Shown here piece after piece: positions 33,240 to 41,748 of a stretch of 64,000 bases of DNA (its first letter is position 1; each line of letters begins with the position of its first letter). The translations under genes were made by a program, and so were the position numbers. The DNA is from Streptomyces sp. NBC_00708. Its GTDB lineage: Bacteria; Actinomycetota; Actinomycetes; Streptomycetales; Streptomycetaceae. The DNA is taken from contig CP108997.1 of assembly GCA_036226585.1 (NCBI GenBank), forward strand, positions 2,852,001-2,916,000, in the 5' to 3' direction. Below the pieces are notes generated by a model. It was not told where the DNA came from. It did not search any database and saw nothing but the letters and a program-made list of their open reading frames with translations.

Positions 33240-35993
33240 CTACGGCTTCAGGGTCAGCGTGTCCGTCGTCGACCCGGCCACGGCGTTCGTGCCGTAGGAC
33301 CAGGGCAGCAGTTCGCCGTTGACCCACTTGTCGGTCTGGTCCGTGTAGTGCGCGCTGAACGCGTGCCCGGAGGCGCCGGTGAGGTTGATCCAGCGGGACT
33401 TGTCCCAGTCCCCCACGTTGACGACCATCCGCATCGACGGCACCCAGACCACCTCGTAGCCGCCGGCCGCGTTCCAGCCGGTGGCGTCCACCGCGGCCTC
33501 GCCGCCGCCGAGGTTCCAGGGGCCGCGGTTCAGGACCCGCTGGAGGAGTCCGGGGCCCTCGGTGCCGAGCGTCTGGTTCTTCAGGGTCAGCTGGTGCAGC
33601 CGGCCCCAGTTCCAGGTGGTGATGTCCTTGCCGAGCTTGGCCGTCAGCTCCCAGCGCGCGTCCTCCATGGCGCGGGCGAACAGCTCGTCGCGGGTCTCGG
33701 TCGCCTTGTCCTTGCGGCCCTTGGGCGACTTCCACCAGTCGCTGTCCGGCTTGTCCATGAGGTTCGCGACGACCTGGTACCAGCGGTCGCCGCCGTCCGG
33801 CTGCGCGGAGTCCGGGGAGCGCTGGCCGCACTCGCGTACCAGCCGGTCCTGCTCGTCGACCGGGCCGGAGCTCTTGGCCGGGCGGACGTTCAGGCACTCG
33901 CCCTCGACGCGCATCTCCTTGGGCAGCTTGTCGCCGAAGGCCAGCTTGAGGATGTTGCGCCAGACGCCGTTGAAGTACGCGGCGGCGGCCGAGTCGGCCT
34001 CCTGGGTGTAGTCCCAGCCCTCCAGCAGCTTCTGCGCCTGGCGGACGTCCTTGTCGGAGACGTTGATCTTCAGCAGCTCGGGCACCAGCAGCGCGGCGAT
34101 CTCGCTGGTGTTGTCCATCTGCATCTTCTGCATGTCTTCGGTCGAGATCTTGCCGCCGCCCTTGATCTTCGACTGGATGAGGTCGTTGATCCGCTGGCTG
34201 CGGCTGCCGTAGCCCCAGTCCTTGGTGAGCAGGTACGGGTAGTCGTCCTCGTCGATCACGGCCTGGTTGGCGGTGACGATGTAGCCCCGCTCGGGGTCGT
34301 ACTCGTAGGGCAGCTCGTCGAACGGGATCGGGTCCTTCTTCCAGCCGTAGGCCGAGGACCAGCCGGGGCTCGGCGTGGTGCCGTCGCCCTGCTTGCGGAC
34401 CGGGATCTTTCCGGGGGCCTGGTAGCCGATGTGGCCCTTGGTGTCGGCGTAGATCAGGTTCTGGGAGGGAACCTCGAAGTGCTGGGCCGCCTTGCGGAAG
34501 GTCGTGAAGTCCTTGGCGCGGTTGAGCTCGAAGACGGCGTCCATGGAGTGGCCGGGCTCCAGCGCGGTCCACTTCAGGGCGACGGCGTAACCGTCGGCGC
34601 GGTCCGGGGCGGAGTTGGCGACGGGCGCCTTCTGGCCGACCTTCTCCAGTTCGGTGCTGCGGTCGGAGACCAGCGGGCCGTTGTTGGTCTCGCGGACGGT
34701 GATGTGCCGGTCCTTGCCGCCCGCGACCTTGATGGTCTCCTCGCGGGTGGTGAAGCGCTTGGTCTTCCCGTCGTACAGGTAGCCGTCGGCGGAGACCTTC
34801 TCCAGGAAGAGGTCGGTGACGTCGGCGCCCAGGTTGGTGAAGCCCCAGGCGATGTCCTGGTTGTGGCCGATGATCACACCGGGCATCCCGGAGAAGGTGT
34901 AGCCGGCGGTGTCGTACTTGCAGGTTTCGGAGACCTGCCGGCAGTGAAGGCCCATCTGGTACCAGAGGGACGGCAGCATCGGCGCCAGGTGCGGGTCGTT
35001 GGCGAGCAGCGGCTTGTTGGTGGTCGTGTACTTGCCGGAGACCACCCAGGAGTTCGAGCCGATGCCGGTGCCGTTCGGGCCGAGCAGCGCGGGGATCTCG
35101 TCGAGGGTGTCGGAGAGCGCGCCGAGCTGTGTGTTCAGGCCCTGGGTCGCGCCCGCCACGGTGCTCGCGCCGCTGCCGTCGGAGTCGGTCGCCGCGGGGT
35201 CGAACTTGCCGGTGGCCGAGGAGATCGCGCCCTCGGTGACGATCGGCCGGTGCTTGTCGTACGGGTACTCCGGGTAGAGCTGCTCGATCTGGCCGGCGTC
35301 GAGCCGGCTCGTCATCAGCGAGCGGTCGATCTCGTCCTGCATGTTGCCGCGCAGGTCCCAGGCCATCGCCTTCAGCCAGGCCACCGAGTCGACCGGGGTC
35401 CACTGCGACGGCTTGTAGTCGTTGGTGAAGCCGAGGGCCGCGTACTCGACGGAGATGTCCTTGCCGTCGCGCCCCTTGAGGTAGGCGTTCACGCCGTCCG
35501 CGTACGCCTGGAGGTTCTTCTTCGTCTCGTCGGACAGGACGGTGTCGTACTCCTCCTGCGCGACCTTGCGCCAGCCGAGCGTGCGCAGGAAGGAGTCCGT
35601 CTCGACCTGGCCGGAGCCGAACATCTCGGAGAGCCGGCCCGCCGTCAGGTGGCGGCGGACGTCCATCTCCCAGAATCGGTCCTGCGCCTGGACGAAGCCC
35701 TGGGCGCGGAACAGGTCGGCGTCGGAGTCCGCGTAGATCTGCGGGATCCCGTAGCCGTCGCGCTTGACCTCGACGTTGCCGGAGAGGCCGTCGATGTGGA
35801 CGGTCCCGTTCGTCTGCGGGTAGGAGGCGCGCACGGTGGATACGGACCAGTACGTTCCGTAACCGATACCCGCGACGAGCGCCAGCACCAGGACGATCAG
35901 GAGCAGGCGGGCGCGGCGCCCCTTCTTCTTCTTGCGCGGCCCGCCACCGGCGGTACCGGTGGATCCGGAAGAGGCGGTTGTTGTGGCGGGCAT
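33240..35993 (-). CDS. penicillin acylase family protein (Ntn hydrolase), membrane-anchored or secreted
   Basis: 917 residues. A polar tail (MPATTTASSG...PRKKKKGRRAR) precedes one hydrophobic segment (about 30-50), so it is a type II anchor or signal. The alpha region contains VKRDGYGIPQIYADSDADLFRAQGFVQAQDRFWEMD. The autocatalytic site GIG-SNSW puts the new N-terminal nucleophile at Ser313, followed by LLANDPHLAPMLPSLWYQM. Family members hydrolyse amides such as penicillins or acyl-homoserine lactones; some act as quorum-quenching enzymes. The substrate is unknown. GAAGGA lies upstream of ATG 35993. Monocistronic. Confidence 0.92.
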   Translation of the reverse strand: MPATTTASSGSTGTAGGGPRKKKKGRRARLLLIVLVLALVAGIGYGTYWSVSTVRASYPQTNGTVHIDGLSGNVEVKRDGYGIPQIYADSDADLFRAQGFVQAQDRFWEMDVRRHLTAGRLSEMFGSGQVETDSFLRTLGWRKVAQEEYDTVLSDETKKNLQAYADGVNAYLKGRDGKDISVEYAALGFTNDYKPSQWTPVDSVAWLKAMAWDLRGNMQDEIDRSLMTSRLDAGQIEQLYPEYPYDKHRPIVTEGAISSATGKFDPAATDSDGSGASTVAGATQGLNTQLGALSDTLDEIPALLGPNGTGIGSNSWVVSGKYTTTNKPLLANDPHLAPMLPSLWYQMGLHCRQVSETCKYDTAGYTFSGMPGVIIGHNQDIAWGFTNLGADVTDLFLEKVSADGYLYDGKTKRFTTREETIKVAGGKDRHITVRETNNGPLVSDRSTELEKVGQKAPVANSAPDRADGYAVALKWTALEPGHSMDAVFELNRAKDFTTFRKAAQHFEVPSQNLIYADTKGHIGYQAPGKIPVRKQGDGTTPSPGWSSAYGWKKDPIPFDELPYEYDPERGYIVTANQAVIDEDDYPYLLTKDWGYGSRSQRINDLIQSKIKGGGKISTEDMQKMQMDNTSEIAALLVPELLKINVSDKDVRQAQKLLEGWDYTQEADSAAAAYFNGVWRNILKLAFGDKLPKEMRVEGECLNVRPAKSSGPVDEQDRLVRECGQRSPDSAQPDGGDRWYQVVANLMDKPDSDWWKSPKGRKDKATETRDELFARAMEDARWELTAKLGKDITTWNWGRLHQLTLKNQTLGTEGPGLLQRVLNRGPWNLGGGEAAVDATGWNAAGGYEVVWVPSMRMVVNVGDWDKSRWINLTGASGHAFSAHYTDQTDKWVNGELLPWSYGTNAVAGSTTDTLTLKP

Positions 35994-36210
35994 CGCTGTC
36001 CTTCGAGGGCAGGGCGGTCCTGGGAGTGCAGGAGCAACCATAGGCGCAGCGCGCAGGACACTCGGACGCGGTATCAGGATGGCTCGAATTGCGTAGCGAT
36101 CGTACGAATACTCGAACGCATCAAGAAAACGTTAAAGATTAGGTAAGGTAACGAAGTACCGTGCCGCCGGAAGACGATCCGGCAGGCGTACGCAGGGAAA
36201 GGACCGGCCA

Positions 36211-37881
36211 CTGACTGTCCACACGCTCAACGAACTCCTGCTCGTCTGCTCGCTCGTCCTGCTCGTCGCCGTCGCGGCGGTACGCATCTCGTCCCGCAGC
36301 GGGCTCCCCAGCCTGCTCCTGTACCTGGGCATCGGCATCGCCCTGGGCCAGGACGGCTTCTTCGACGTCAAGTTCGACAACGCGGAACTGACGCAGGTCA
36401 TCGGCTACGCGGCGCTCGTCGTGATCCTCGCCGAGGGCGGCCTCGGCACGAAGTGGAAAGAGATCAGGCCGGCGCTCCCGGCAGCCGTGATGCTGTCGCT
36501 GGCCGGCGTCGCGATCAGCGTGGGCGTGACCGCGGCCGGGGCGCACTACCTGGTCGGCCTGGAGTGGCGGCAGGCGCTCATCATCGGCGCGGTCGTCTCC
36601 TCGACGGACGCCGCCGCCGTCTTCTCCGTGCTGCGCAAGGTCCCGCTGCCCGCCCGTGTCACCGGTGTCCTGGAGGCCGAATCCGGCTTCAACGACGCCC
36701 CCGTCGTCATCCTCGTGGTCGCCTTCTCGACCGTCGGCGAGGTCGACAGCTGGTACGTGCTGATCGGCGAGATAGCCCTGGAGCTGGCCATCGGCGTCGC
36801 CGTCGGCATCGCCGTGGGCTGGCTCGGCTCGTACGGGCTGCGTCATGTGGCCCTGCCCGCGTCCGGTCTCTACCCGATCGCCGTCATGGCCATCGCGGTC
36901 TCCGCGTACGCGGCCGGCGCCATGCTCCACGGCAGCGGGTTCCTCGCCGTCTACCTCGCCTCGATGATCCTCGGCAACGCCAAACTGCCGCACTGGCCGG
37001 CGACCCGGGGCTTCGCGGACGGGCTCGGCTGGCTCGCCCAGATCGGCATGTTCGTCCTGCTCGGCCTGCTGGTCACCCCGCACGACCTGCTCGACGACTT
37101 CTGGCCCGCCGTCGTCGTCGGCCTGGTGCTGACCGTCGTGGCACGGCCGCTGGAGGTCTTCATCTCCCTGCTGCCGTTCCGATTGCCCTGGCAGGAGAAG
37201 GCCCTGATGTCCTGGGCCGGGCTGCGCGGTGCCGTACCCATCATCCTGGCGACCATTCCCATGGTGTCCGGAATCGAGGGCTCCACCCGGGTCTTCAACA
37301 TCGTCTTCGTCCTGGTCATCGTCTACACCCTCATCCAGGGCCCGACGCTGCCCTGGCTCGCCAAGGCCCTCAACATCAAGGACGACCCGTCCGAGGCCTC
37401 CGACCTGGGCATCGAATCGGCCCCCCTGGAACGGCTGCGCGGGCACCTGCTGTCGGTGGCCATCCCCGCGAAGTCGAAGATGCACGGCGTCGAGGTCGGC
37501 GAACTGCGCATGCCCGCGGGCGCCGCCGTCACCCTCGTGGTGCGCGACGGCAAGAGCTTCGTACCCGCTCCGTCGACCGTGCTGCGGCGCGGCGACGAAC
37601 TGCTCGTCGTGGCCACCGATCCGGTGCGCGACGCGGCCGAGGCACGGCTGCGCGCGGTCGGCGAGGGCGGCAAGCTGGCCGGCTGGCTCGGCACCCCCGG
37701 CGGGCATCCCGCGGGCCACGAGGACCTCACCGGGCCCCATGTGGCCGGGGCGCTCAAGGCGGTGAAGAAGCTCGGCAGGGCGGACGAGGCGAAGAAACGC
37801 GACTCCGCCAGACGCGTCGCCGCCAAACGCGAGGCCGCCGAACAGGAGGCACGCGCACGCGACGCGAAGGCCCACCACTGA
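36211..37881 (+). CDS. potassium/proton (cation:H+) antiporter, CPA family with RCK_C domain
   Basis: 556 residues. About 12 membrane helices (5-395) of the Na+/H+ exchanger domain, with LEAESGFNDAPVVI carrying the paired acidic exchange residues, followed by a cytoplasmic RCK_C/TrkA-C domain (about 410-500; MHGVEVGELRMPAGAAVTLVVRDGKSFVPAPSTVLRRGDELLVVA) and a Lys/Arg/Glu-rich tail. Resembles CvrA/NhaP2-type K+/H+ antiporters. No ATG, GTG or TTG exists in frame between an upstream TAA (36133) and a GTG at 36421, which would delete two helices; CTG 36211, with AAGGA seven bases upstream, gives the conserved N-terminus (M)TVHTLNELLLVCSLV. Confidence 0.88.
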   Translation: MTVHTLNELLLVCSLVLLVAVAAVRISSRSGLPSLLLYLGIGIALGQDGFFDVKFDNAELTQVIGYAALVVILAEGGLGTKWKEIRPALPAAVMLSLAGVAISVGVTAAGAHYLVGLEWRQALIIGAVVSSTDAAAVFSVLRKVPLPARVTGVLEAESGFNDAPVVILVVAFSTVGEVDSWYVLIGEIALELAIGVAVGIAVGWLGSYGLRHVALPASGLYPIAVMAIAVSAYAAGAMLHGSGFLAVYLASMILGNAKLPHWPATRGFADGLGWLAQIGMFVLLGLLVTPHDLLDDFWPAVVVGLVLTVVARPLEVFISLLPFRLPWQEKALMSWAGLRGAVPIILATIPMVSGIEGSTRVFNIVFVLVIVYTLIQGPTLPWLAKALNIKDDPSEASDLGIESAPLERLRGHLLSVAIPAKSKMHGVEVGELRMPAGAAVTLVVRDGKSFVPAPSTVLRRGDELLVVATDPVRDAAEARLRAVGEGGKLAGWLGTPGGHPAGHEDLTGPHVAGALKAVKKLGRADEAKKRDSARRVAAKREAAEQEARARDAKAHH

Positions 37882-38197
37882 GCCCACGCCGCGTTCACAG
37901 GCGGCGAAGGGCGGTGCGCGCACAATCACAGGAGCGCCGCCCTTCCTGCCTGTAGCATGAAGGAAACCCAGTACCACCGATTGATCGACCAACTCTGCCT
38001 GACGCAGAGCTGGCGCGACCGTATGGCGGTCGTGGCGTCCTCCGTACCGGCTGTGCACAGCACACCGGTTTCGAACGCCCGGCATCTACCGCAGTTCCGC
38101 GCGAAGAGGACAGCTCTCGGCAGCCCCCGCCCGGCCCCGCACGCACGTGCCGGCCGCCCCGGGAGCACGGCCACCAGGCGGCAGAAAGGCAAGGACC
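37882..38197. other. 316-bp intergenic region without a convincing gene
   Basis: AAGGGCGG (37907-37914) pairs with CCGCCCTT (37937-37944) as a weak terminator for the antiporter gene. An ATG at 37957 opens a frame that runs on antiphase through the MFS gene; its first ~50 codons (KETQYHRLIDQLCLTQSW...) have a less extreme third-position GC and no ribosome site, so I do not call a gene. The rest should hold the MFS promoter. Confidence 0.5.
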
Positions 38198-39481
38198 GTG
38201 GCGTCCACGGTCTCCGACCGCCCCGGATACGGGCAGTTGCTGCGCACCCCCGGTGCGTGGACCTTCCTCCTTCCCGGCTTCGCCGCACGGCAGCCCTTCG
38301 CGATGCTGACGATCGGCATCGTGCTGCTGGTCCAGCACACCACCGGCTCGTACGGCAGCGCGGGCGCCGTCGCGGCCGTCACCGGGGTCTCCATGGCTCT
38401 GTTCGCCCCGCAGACCGGCAAACTCGCCGACCGCTTCGGCCAGCGGGCCGTGCTGCTGCCCGGTGTGCTGGTCCACTCCGCCGCCGTCTCCCTCCTGGTG
38501 ACGCTCGCGCTGGCGGACGCGCCCCTGTGGGCCCTGTTCGTGGCGGCCGTCCCGACCGGCGCCTCCGTCCCGCAGATCGGCCCCATGGTGCGGGCCCGCT
38601 GGGCCGCCGTGCTGGGGGCGGCGCCCGGCCGCGAGGCGTCGCCGCTGCTGGCGACGGCCGCCGCGTTCGAGTCGGTGACGGACGAGTTCACCTTCGTCAT
38701 CGGCCCCGTCCTCGCCACCGCGCTGTGCACGGGCGTGCACCCCGCGGCCGGCCTGATCGCGGAAGCCGCGCTCACCCTGGTGGGCGGCCTGCTGTTCGCC
38801 GCGCGGCGCGCCACCCAGCCGCCCGTCCGCGACCGCGCCCTGCCCGGCGGCGAACGGCACGTCTCCGCCCTGTCCATCCCGGGCGTGCGCGTGCTCGCGG
38901 TCGCCTTCCTCGGCATCGGCTCGGTCTTCGGCGGCATGCAGGTCTCGCTGACCGCGTTCGCCGAGGAGATCGGCAACCCGGGCGCGAACGGTGTGCTGTA
39001 CGGGATCTTCGCCGCCGGCAACATGCTCGCCGGGATCGCCTGCGGGGCCGTCGCCTGGAAGTCCGGGCCCCGCCGCCGCCTGATCACCGGCTACACGGCC
39101 CTGGCGCTGACCGCGTCGGGCCTGTGGGCGATACATTCCGTCCCGCTGCTCGCCGCGCTCGGCCTGCTGGTCGGCCTCTGCATCGCTCCGGCCCTGATCA
39201 GCGGCTACACGCTGGTCGAGGCGCTGGTGCCGGGCTCCGCGCGGACCGAGGCGTTCACCTGGCTGACGGGCGCGGTCGCGCTGGGCCAGGCGGCCGCGGT
39301 GACGGTGGCCGGCCGGCTCGCGGACGGGCACGGCGCGAGCGCCGGATTCCTGGTCCCGCTGGTGGGTACGGTGCTGGCGCTGGTGACCCTGGTGGCCCTG
39401 CGTTCGAGGCTCCTGCCGACGGGCGTGGGACGGACCGTGGCGCGTGGTATCGGTCACCGCGGGCCGGTCACGGTGGACTGA
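38198..39481 (+). CDS. MFS transporter
   Basis: 427 residues, about 12 membrane helices. N-terminus GYGQLLRTPGAWTFLLPGFAARQPFAMLTIGIVLLV and motif A-like GKLADRFGQRAVLLPGV between helices 2 and 3 place it in the major facilitator superfamily. GTG 38198 has AAAGG eight bases upstream and gives a normal length. No regulator or enzyme partner lies beside it, so the substrate is not inferable; drug/sugar efflux-like subfamilies are possible. Confidence 0.85.
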   Translation: MASTVSDRPGYGQLLRTPGAWTFLLPGFAARQPFAMLTIGIVLLVQHTTGSYGSAGAVAAVTGVSMALFAPQTGKLADRFGQRAVLLPGVLVHSAAVSLLVTLALADAPLWALFVAAVPTGASVPQIGPMVRARWAAVLGAAPGREASPLLATAAAFESVTDEFTFVIGPVLATALCTGVHPAAGLIAEAALTLVGGLLFAARRATQPPVRDRALPGGERHVSALSIPGVRVLAVAFLGIGSVFGGMQVSLTAFAEEIGNPGANGVLYGIFAAGNMLAGIACGAVAWKSGPRRRLITGYTALALTASGLWAIHSVPLLAALGLLVGLCIAPALISGYTLVEALVPGSARTEAFTWLTGAVALGQAAAVTVAGRLADGHGASAGFLVPLVGTVLALVTLVALRSRLLPTGVGRTVARGIGHRGPVTVD

Positions 39482-39511
39482 TCCAGCGGAATACGTCACT
39501 ATGGAGCGTCG

Positions 39512-39538
39512 TTAGCACTCATCGAGTCAGAGTGCCAG
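39512..39538 (+). promoter_or_regulatory. CIRCE element (HrcA operator)
   Basis: TTAGCACTC (39512-39520), nine bases, GAGTGCCAG (39530-39538). The CIRCE consensus is TTAGCACTC-N9-GAGTGCTAA; the left arm matches fully, the right arm at 7 of 9, and the spacer is exactly 9. It ends where the AGGAGG ribosome site of fmdB begins, so it can act as operator and as a 5' stem in the mRNA. Confidence 0.85.
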
Positions 39539-39548
39539 GAGGAACAAA

Positions 39549-39893
39549 GTGCCGACCTACCAGTACCAGTGCACCGAGTGTGGCGAGGGCCTCGAAGCGG
39601 TGCAGAAGTTCACCGATGACGCCCTCACGGTGTGCCCGAACTGCGACGGACGCCTGAAGAAGGTGTTCTCGGCGGTCGGCATCGTGTTCAAGGGTTCCGG
39701 CTTCTACCGGAACGACAGCCGCGGCTCCTCGTCGAGCAGCACGCCGGCTTCCTCCGCCTCGAAGACCTCCGGTTCCGGATCGTCCTCCGGCAGCTCCTCG
39801 ACGTCGTCGGAGACCAAGTCGTCGGCCGCCCCGGCGTCCACGTCGTCCGCCTCGTCGTCCTCTTCCTCGACGAGCGGTTCGTCGGCCGCCTGA
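39549..39893 (+). CDS. fmdB: FmdB family zinc-ribbon protein with Ser-rich tail
   Basis: 114 residues. The first ~45 form a CxxC_CXXC_SSSS zinc ribbon: Cys8-x-x-Cys11 and Cys29-x-x-Cys32 (MPTYQYQCTECG, VCPNCDGRLKKVF), then GIVFKGSGFYRND. Residues ~57-114 are almost only Ser, Thr, Ala and Gly, a disordered tail. FmdB was named for regulation of formamidase genes; the role of most family members is unknown. GTG 39549 has AGGAGG nearby. A CIRCE element just upstream predicts heat-shock control by HrcA, suggesting a role in proteostasis. Confidence 0.9.
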   Translation: MPTYQYQCTECGEGLEAVQKFTDDALTVCPNCDGRLKKVFSAVGIVFKGSGFYRNDSRGSSSSSTPASSASKTSGSGSSSGSSSTSSETKSSAAPASTSSASSSSSSTSGSSAA

Positions 39894-39915
39894 GCCGCCG
39901 GCACCACAGCCTTCA

Positions 39916-39950
39916 CGAAGACCCCGCCGAGCGCCTCGGCGGGGTCTTCG
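39916..39950 (+). terminator. intrinsic terminator after fmdB
   Basis: A perfect 16-bp stem (39916-39931 with 39935-39950) with a CGC triloop. Confidence 0.8.
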
Positions 39951-40002
39951 CATGCCCGCGCCCGCCTGCCGGGACCGCGGGCCCGGCGCCTAGGGTGACC
40001 GC

Positions 40003-40836
40003 ATGGCGAACGCAGAGATCGGTGTGATCGGCGGCTCGGGGCTGTACTCCTTCCTGGAGGACGTCACCGAGGTCCGCGTGGAAACCCCCTACGGAGAGCC
40101 CAGCGACTCCGTCTTCATCGGCGAGACGGGCGGCCGCCGGGTCGCCTTCCTCCCCCGGCACGGCCGCGGCCACCACGTGCCCCCGCACCGCATCAACTAC
40201 CGCGCCAACCTGTGGGCGCTGCGCTCGGTCGGCGTGCGCCAGGTGCTCGCCCCGTGCGCGGTGGGCGGTCTGCGCCCGGAGTACGGGCCGGGCACCCTGC
40301 TCGTACCGGACCAGCTGGTGGACCGCACGAAGACCCGCGTCCAGACCTATTACGACGGTGAGACCCCGGTCGACGGGCTCCTGCCGAACGTGGTGCACCT
40401 GGGGTTCGCGGACCCGTACTGCCCCACGGGCCGCAAGGTGGCGCTGGCCGCCGCGCGGGGGCGGGACTGGGAGGCCGTGGACGGCGGCACGCTGGTGGTC
40501 GTCGAGGGGCCGCGCTTCTCGACCCGCGCCGAATCGCGCTGGCATGCCGCGATGGGCTGGTCCGTGGTCGGCATGACGGGGCACCCGGAGGCGGTGCTCG
40601 CGCGCGAACTGGGCCTCTGCTACACCACGATGACGCTGGTCACGGACCTGGACGCGGGCGCGGAGGCCGGTGAGGGCGTCTCCCACGAGGAGGTGCTGAA
40701 GGTGTTCGCGGCCAATGTGGACCGGCTGCGCTCGGTCCTCTTCGACGCGGTGGCCGGGCTGCCTCCGGAGGCGGACCGGGGGTGCCCGTGCGGGCACGCG
40801 CTGGACGGGATGGACACGGGGATCACGCTGCCGTAG
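40003..40836 (+). CDS. S-methyl-5'-thioadenosine phosphorylase (PNP/MTAP family)
   Basis: 277 residues. GVIGGSGLYSFLEDV at the N-terminus, FLPRHGRGHHVPPHRINYRANLWALRSVGVRQVLAPCAVGGL (phosphate-binding and family signature) and VVEGPRFSTRAESRWHAAMGWSVVGMTGHPEAVLARELGLCYTTMTLVTD mark the MTAP branch of purine nucleoside phosphorylases. It splits MTA (or a related nucleoside) with phosphate in methionine salvage. TAGGGT (39991-39996) lies six bases before ATG 40003, so the mRNA is probably leaderless. The C-terminal Cys-x-Cys pair (GCPCGH) is a small oddity. Confidence 0.9.
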   Translation: MANAEIGVIGGSGLYSFLEDVTEVRVETPYGEPSDSVFIGETGGRRVAFLPRHGRGHHVPPHRINYRANLWALRSVGVRQVLAPCAVGGLRPEYGPGTLLVPDQLVDRTKTRVQTYYDGETPVDGLLPNVVHLGFADPYCPTGRKVALAAARGRDWEAVDGGTLVVVEGPRFSTRAESRWHAAMGWSVVGMTGHPEAVLARELGLCYTTMTLVTDLDAGAEAGEGVSHEEVLKVFAANVDRLRSVLFDAVAGLPPEADRGCPCGHALDGMDTGITLP

Positions 40837-41049
40837 GGGGACGTCGCGGGGCATTCCGCTCCTGGCGGGCACGTTGCCGGGGCCGTCCCTCCCCTTGCGG
40901 GTGAGGGAGTTTTCCACATCGTGTGGGCGGTCCACAGGTTCCGGCGGGAATCGGGCGGCTCGTGGATCGTGGGGGTTGTCCGGCGGCCGAACCCACGGGT
41001 TCCGGCGGCCGGACCGGCCCAACGACTCCCGACGCAGGCGGTGTTCGCG

Positions 41050-41625
41050 ATGCGCACGTCCGGTTCCCCCTTCTCCCTCTCCGAGGCCCGCCCCGCCGCT
41101 CCCTTCGCGGGTGCGCCGCCGGGGCCGTTGCCCGCTCCGCCGCCGTGCGGGGTGCCCGCGTTCCCGCCGCTGCGGGTGCGCGGGGGCACCGGGCAGCGGC
41201 TGCGCCGGGCGGTGTGGCGGCAGCGCAGGTCCATGGCCGCGGGTCTGGCGCTGACGGCGGCCGCACTGGCCGTCTCCGGGTTCGCCGGGGGCGGTGGCGG
41301 CGGCCACGGGGGCGGTACGGCGCAGGGGGCGGCCCGGGAGCGGGCCTCGCCGCCGGTGCGCCTGGTGTCGGCGCCGGTACGGATCGCGGACGCGGAGACC
41401 GTGCGGCTGCTGCGGCCGGGCGACCGGGTGGATGTGGTCGCGGCGGGGGATGCCGGGGCGCGGGCCCGGGTGCTGGCCAGGGGCGCGCGGGTGGAGCGGG
41501 TGCCGCCGGCCGTCGGGGGTGCGCCGGACGCGGGGGCGCTGATCGTGCTGGGAGTGCCGAGGGCGACGGCCGCCGATCTGGCGGGGGCGGGGATCTCGGG
41601 AGGATTCGCGGTGATCCTGTGCTGA
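41050..41625 (+). CDS. CpaB/RcpC-like protein with SAF domain
   Basis: 191 residues from ATG 41050. A Pro/Ala-rich N-terminus is followed by one hydrophobic helix (about 59-77; MAAGLALTAAALAVSGFAGG) and a domain starting RASPPVRLVSAPVRIADAETVRLLRPGDRVDVVAAGD, the signature of the RcpC/CpaB family of Flp-pilus assembly proteins. No pilus genes are nearby, so the role may differ. The start is uncertain because the frame stays open upstream to 40921 without a clear ribosome site. Confidence 0.7.
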   Translation: MRTSGSPFSLSEARPAAPFAGAPPGPLPAPPPCGVPAFPPLRVRGGTGQRLRRAVWRQRRSMAAGLALTAAALAVSGFAGGGGGGHGGGTAQGAARERASPPVRLVSAPVRIADAETVRLLRPGDRVDVVAAGDAGARARVLARGARVERVPPAVGGAPDAGALIVLGVPRATAADLAGAGISGGFAVILC

Positions 41626-41748
41626 TTCGTACTGACGAACTATCCCGTCACCGGACAACCCTCCCGGATGGGGTGGTTGCATGCCCTACTGCCGTAAGTT
41701 TCCGGGGAGTTCACACCCCTGGTGACTTTTACGGAGGACAGCGCACCC

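Noticed and set aside
36139..36157. TTAGGTAAGGTAAC resembling an iron-regulator (DmdR) box before the antiporter gene
   Set aside because: Only about 10 of 19 positions match and the right half is absent.
37957..38197. Possible small gene starting MKETQYHRLIDQLCLTQSW
   Set aside because: No ribosome site, no stop before it runs out of phase through the MFS gene, and weaker codon bias than true genes nearby.
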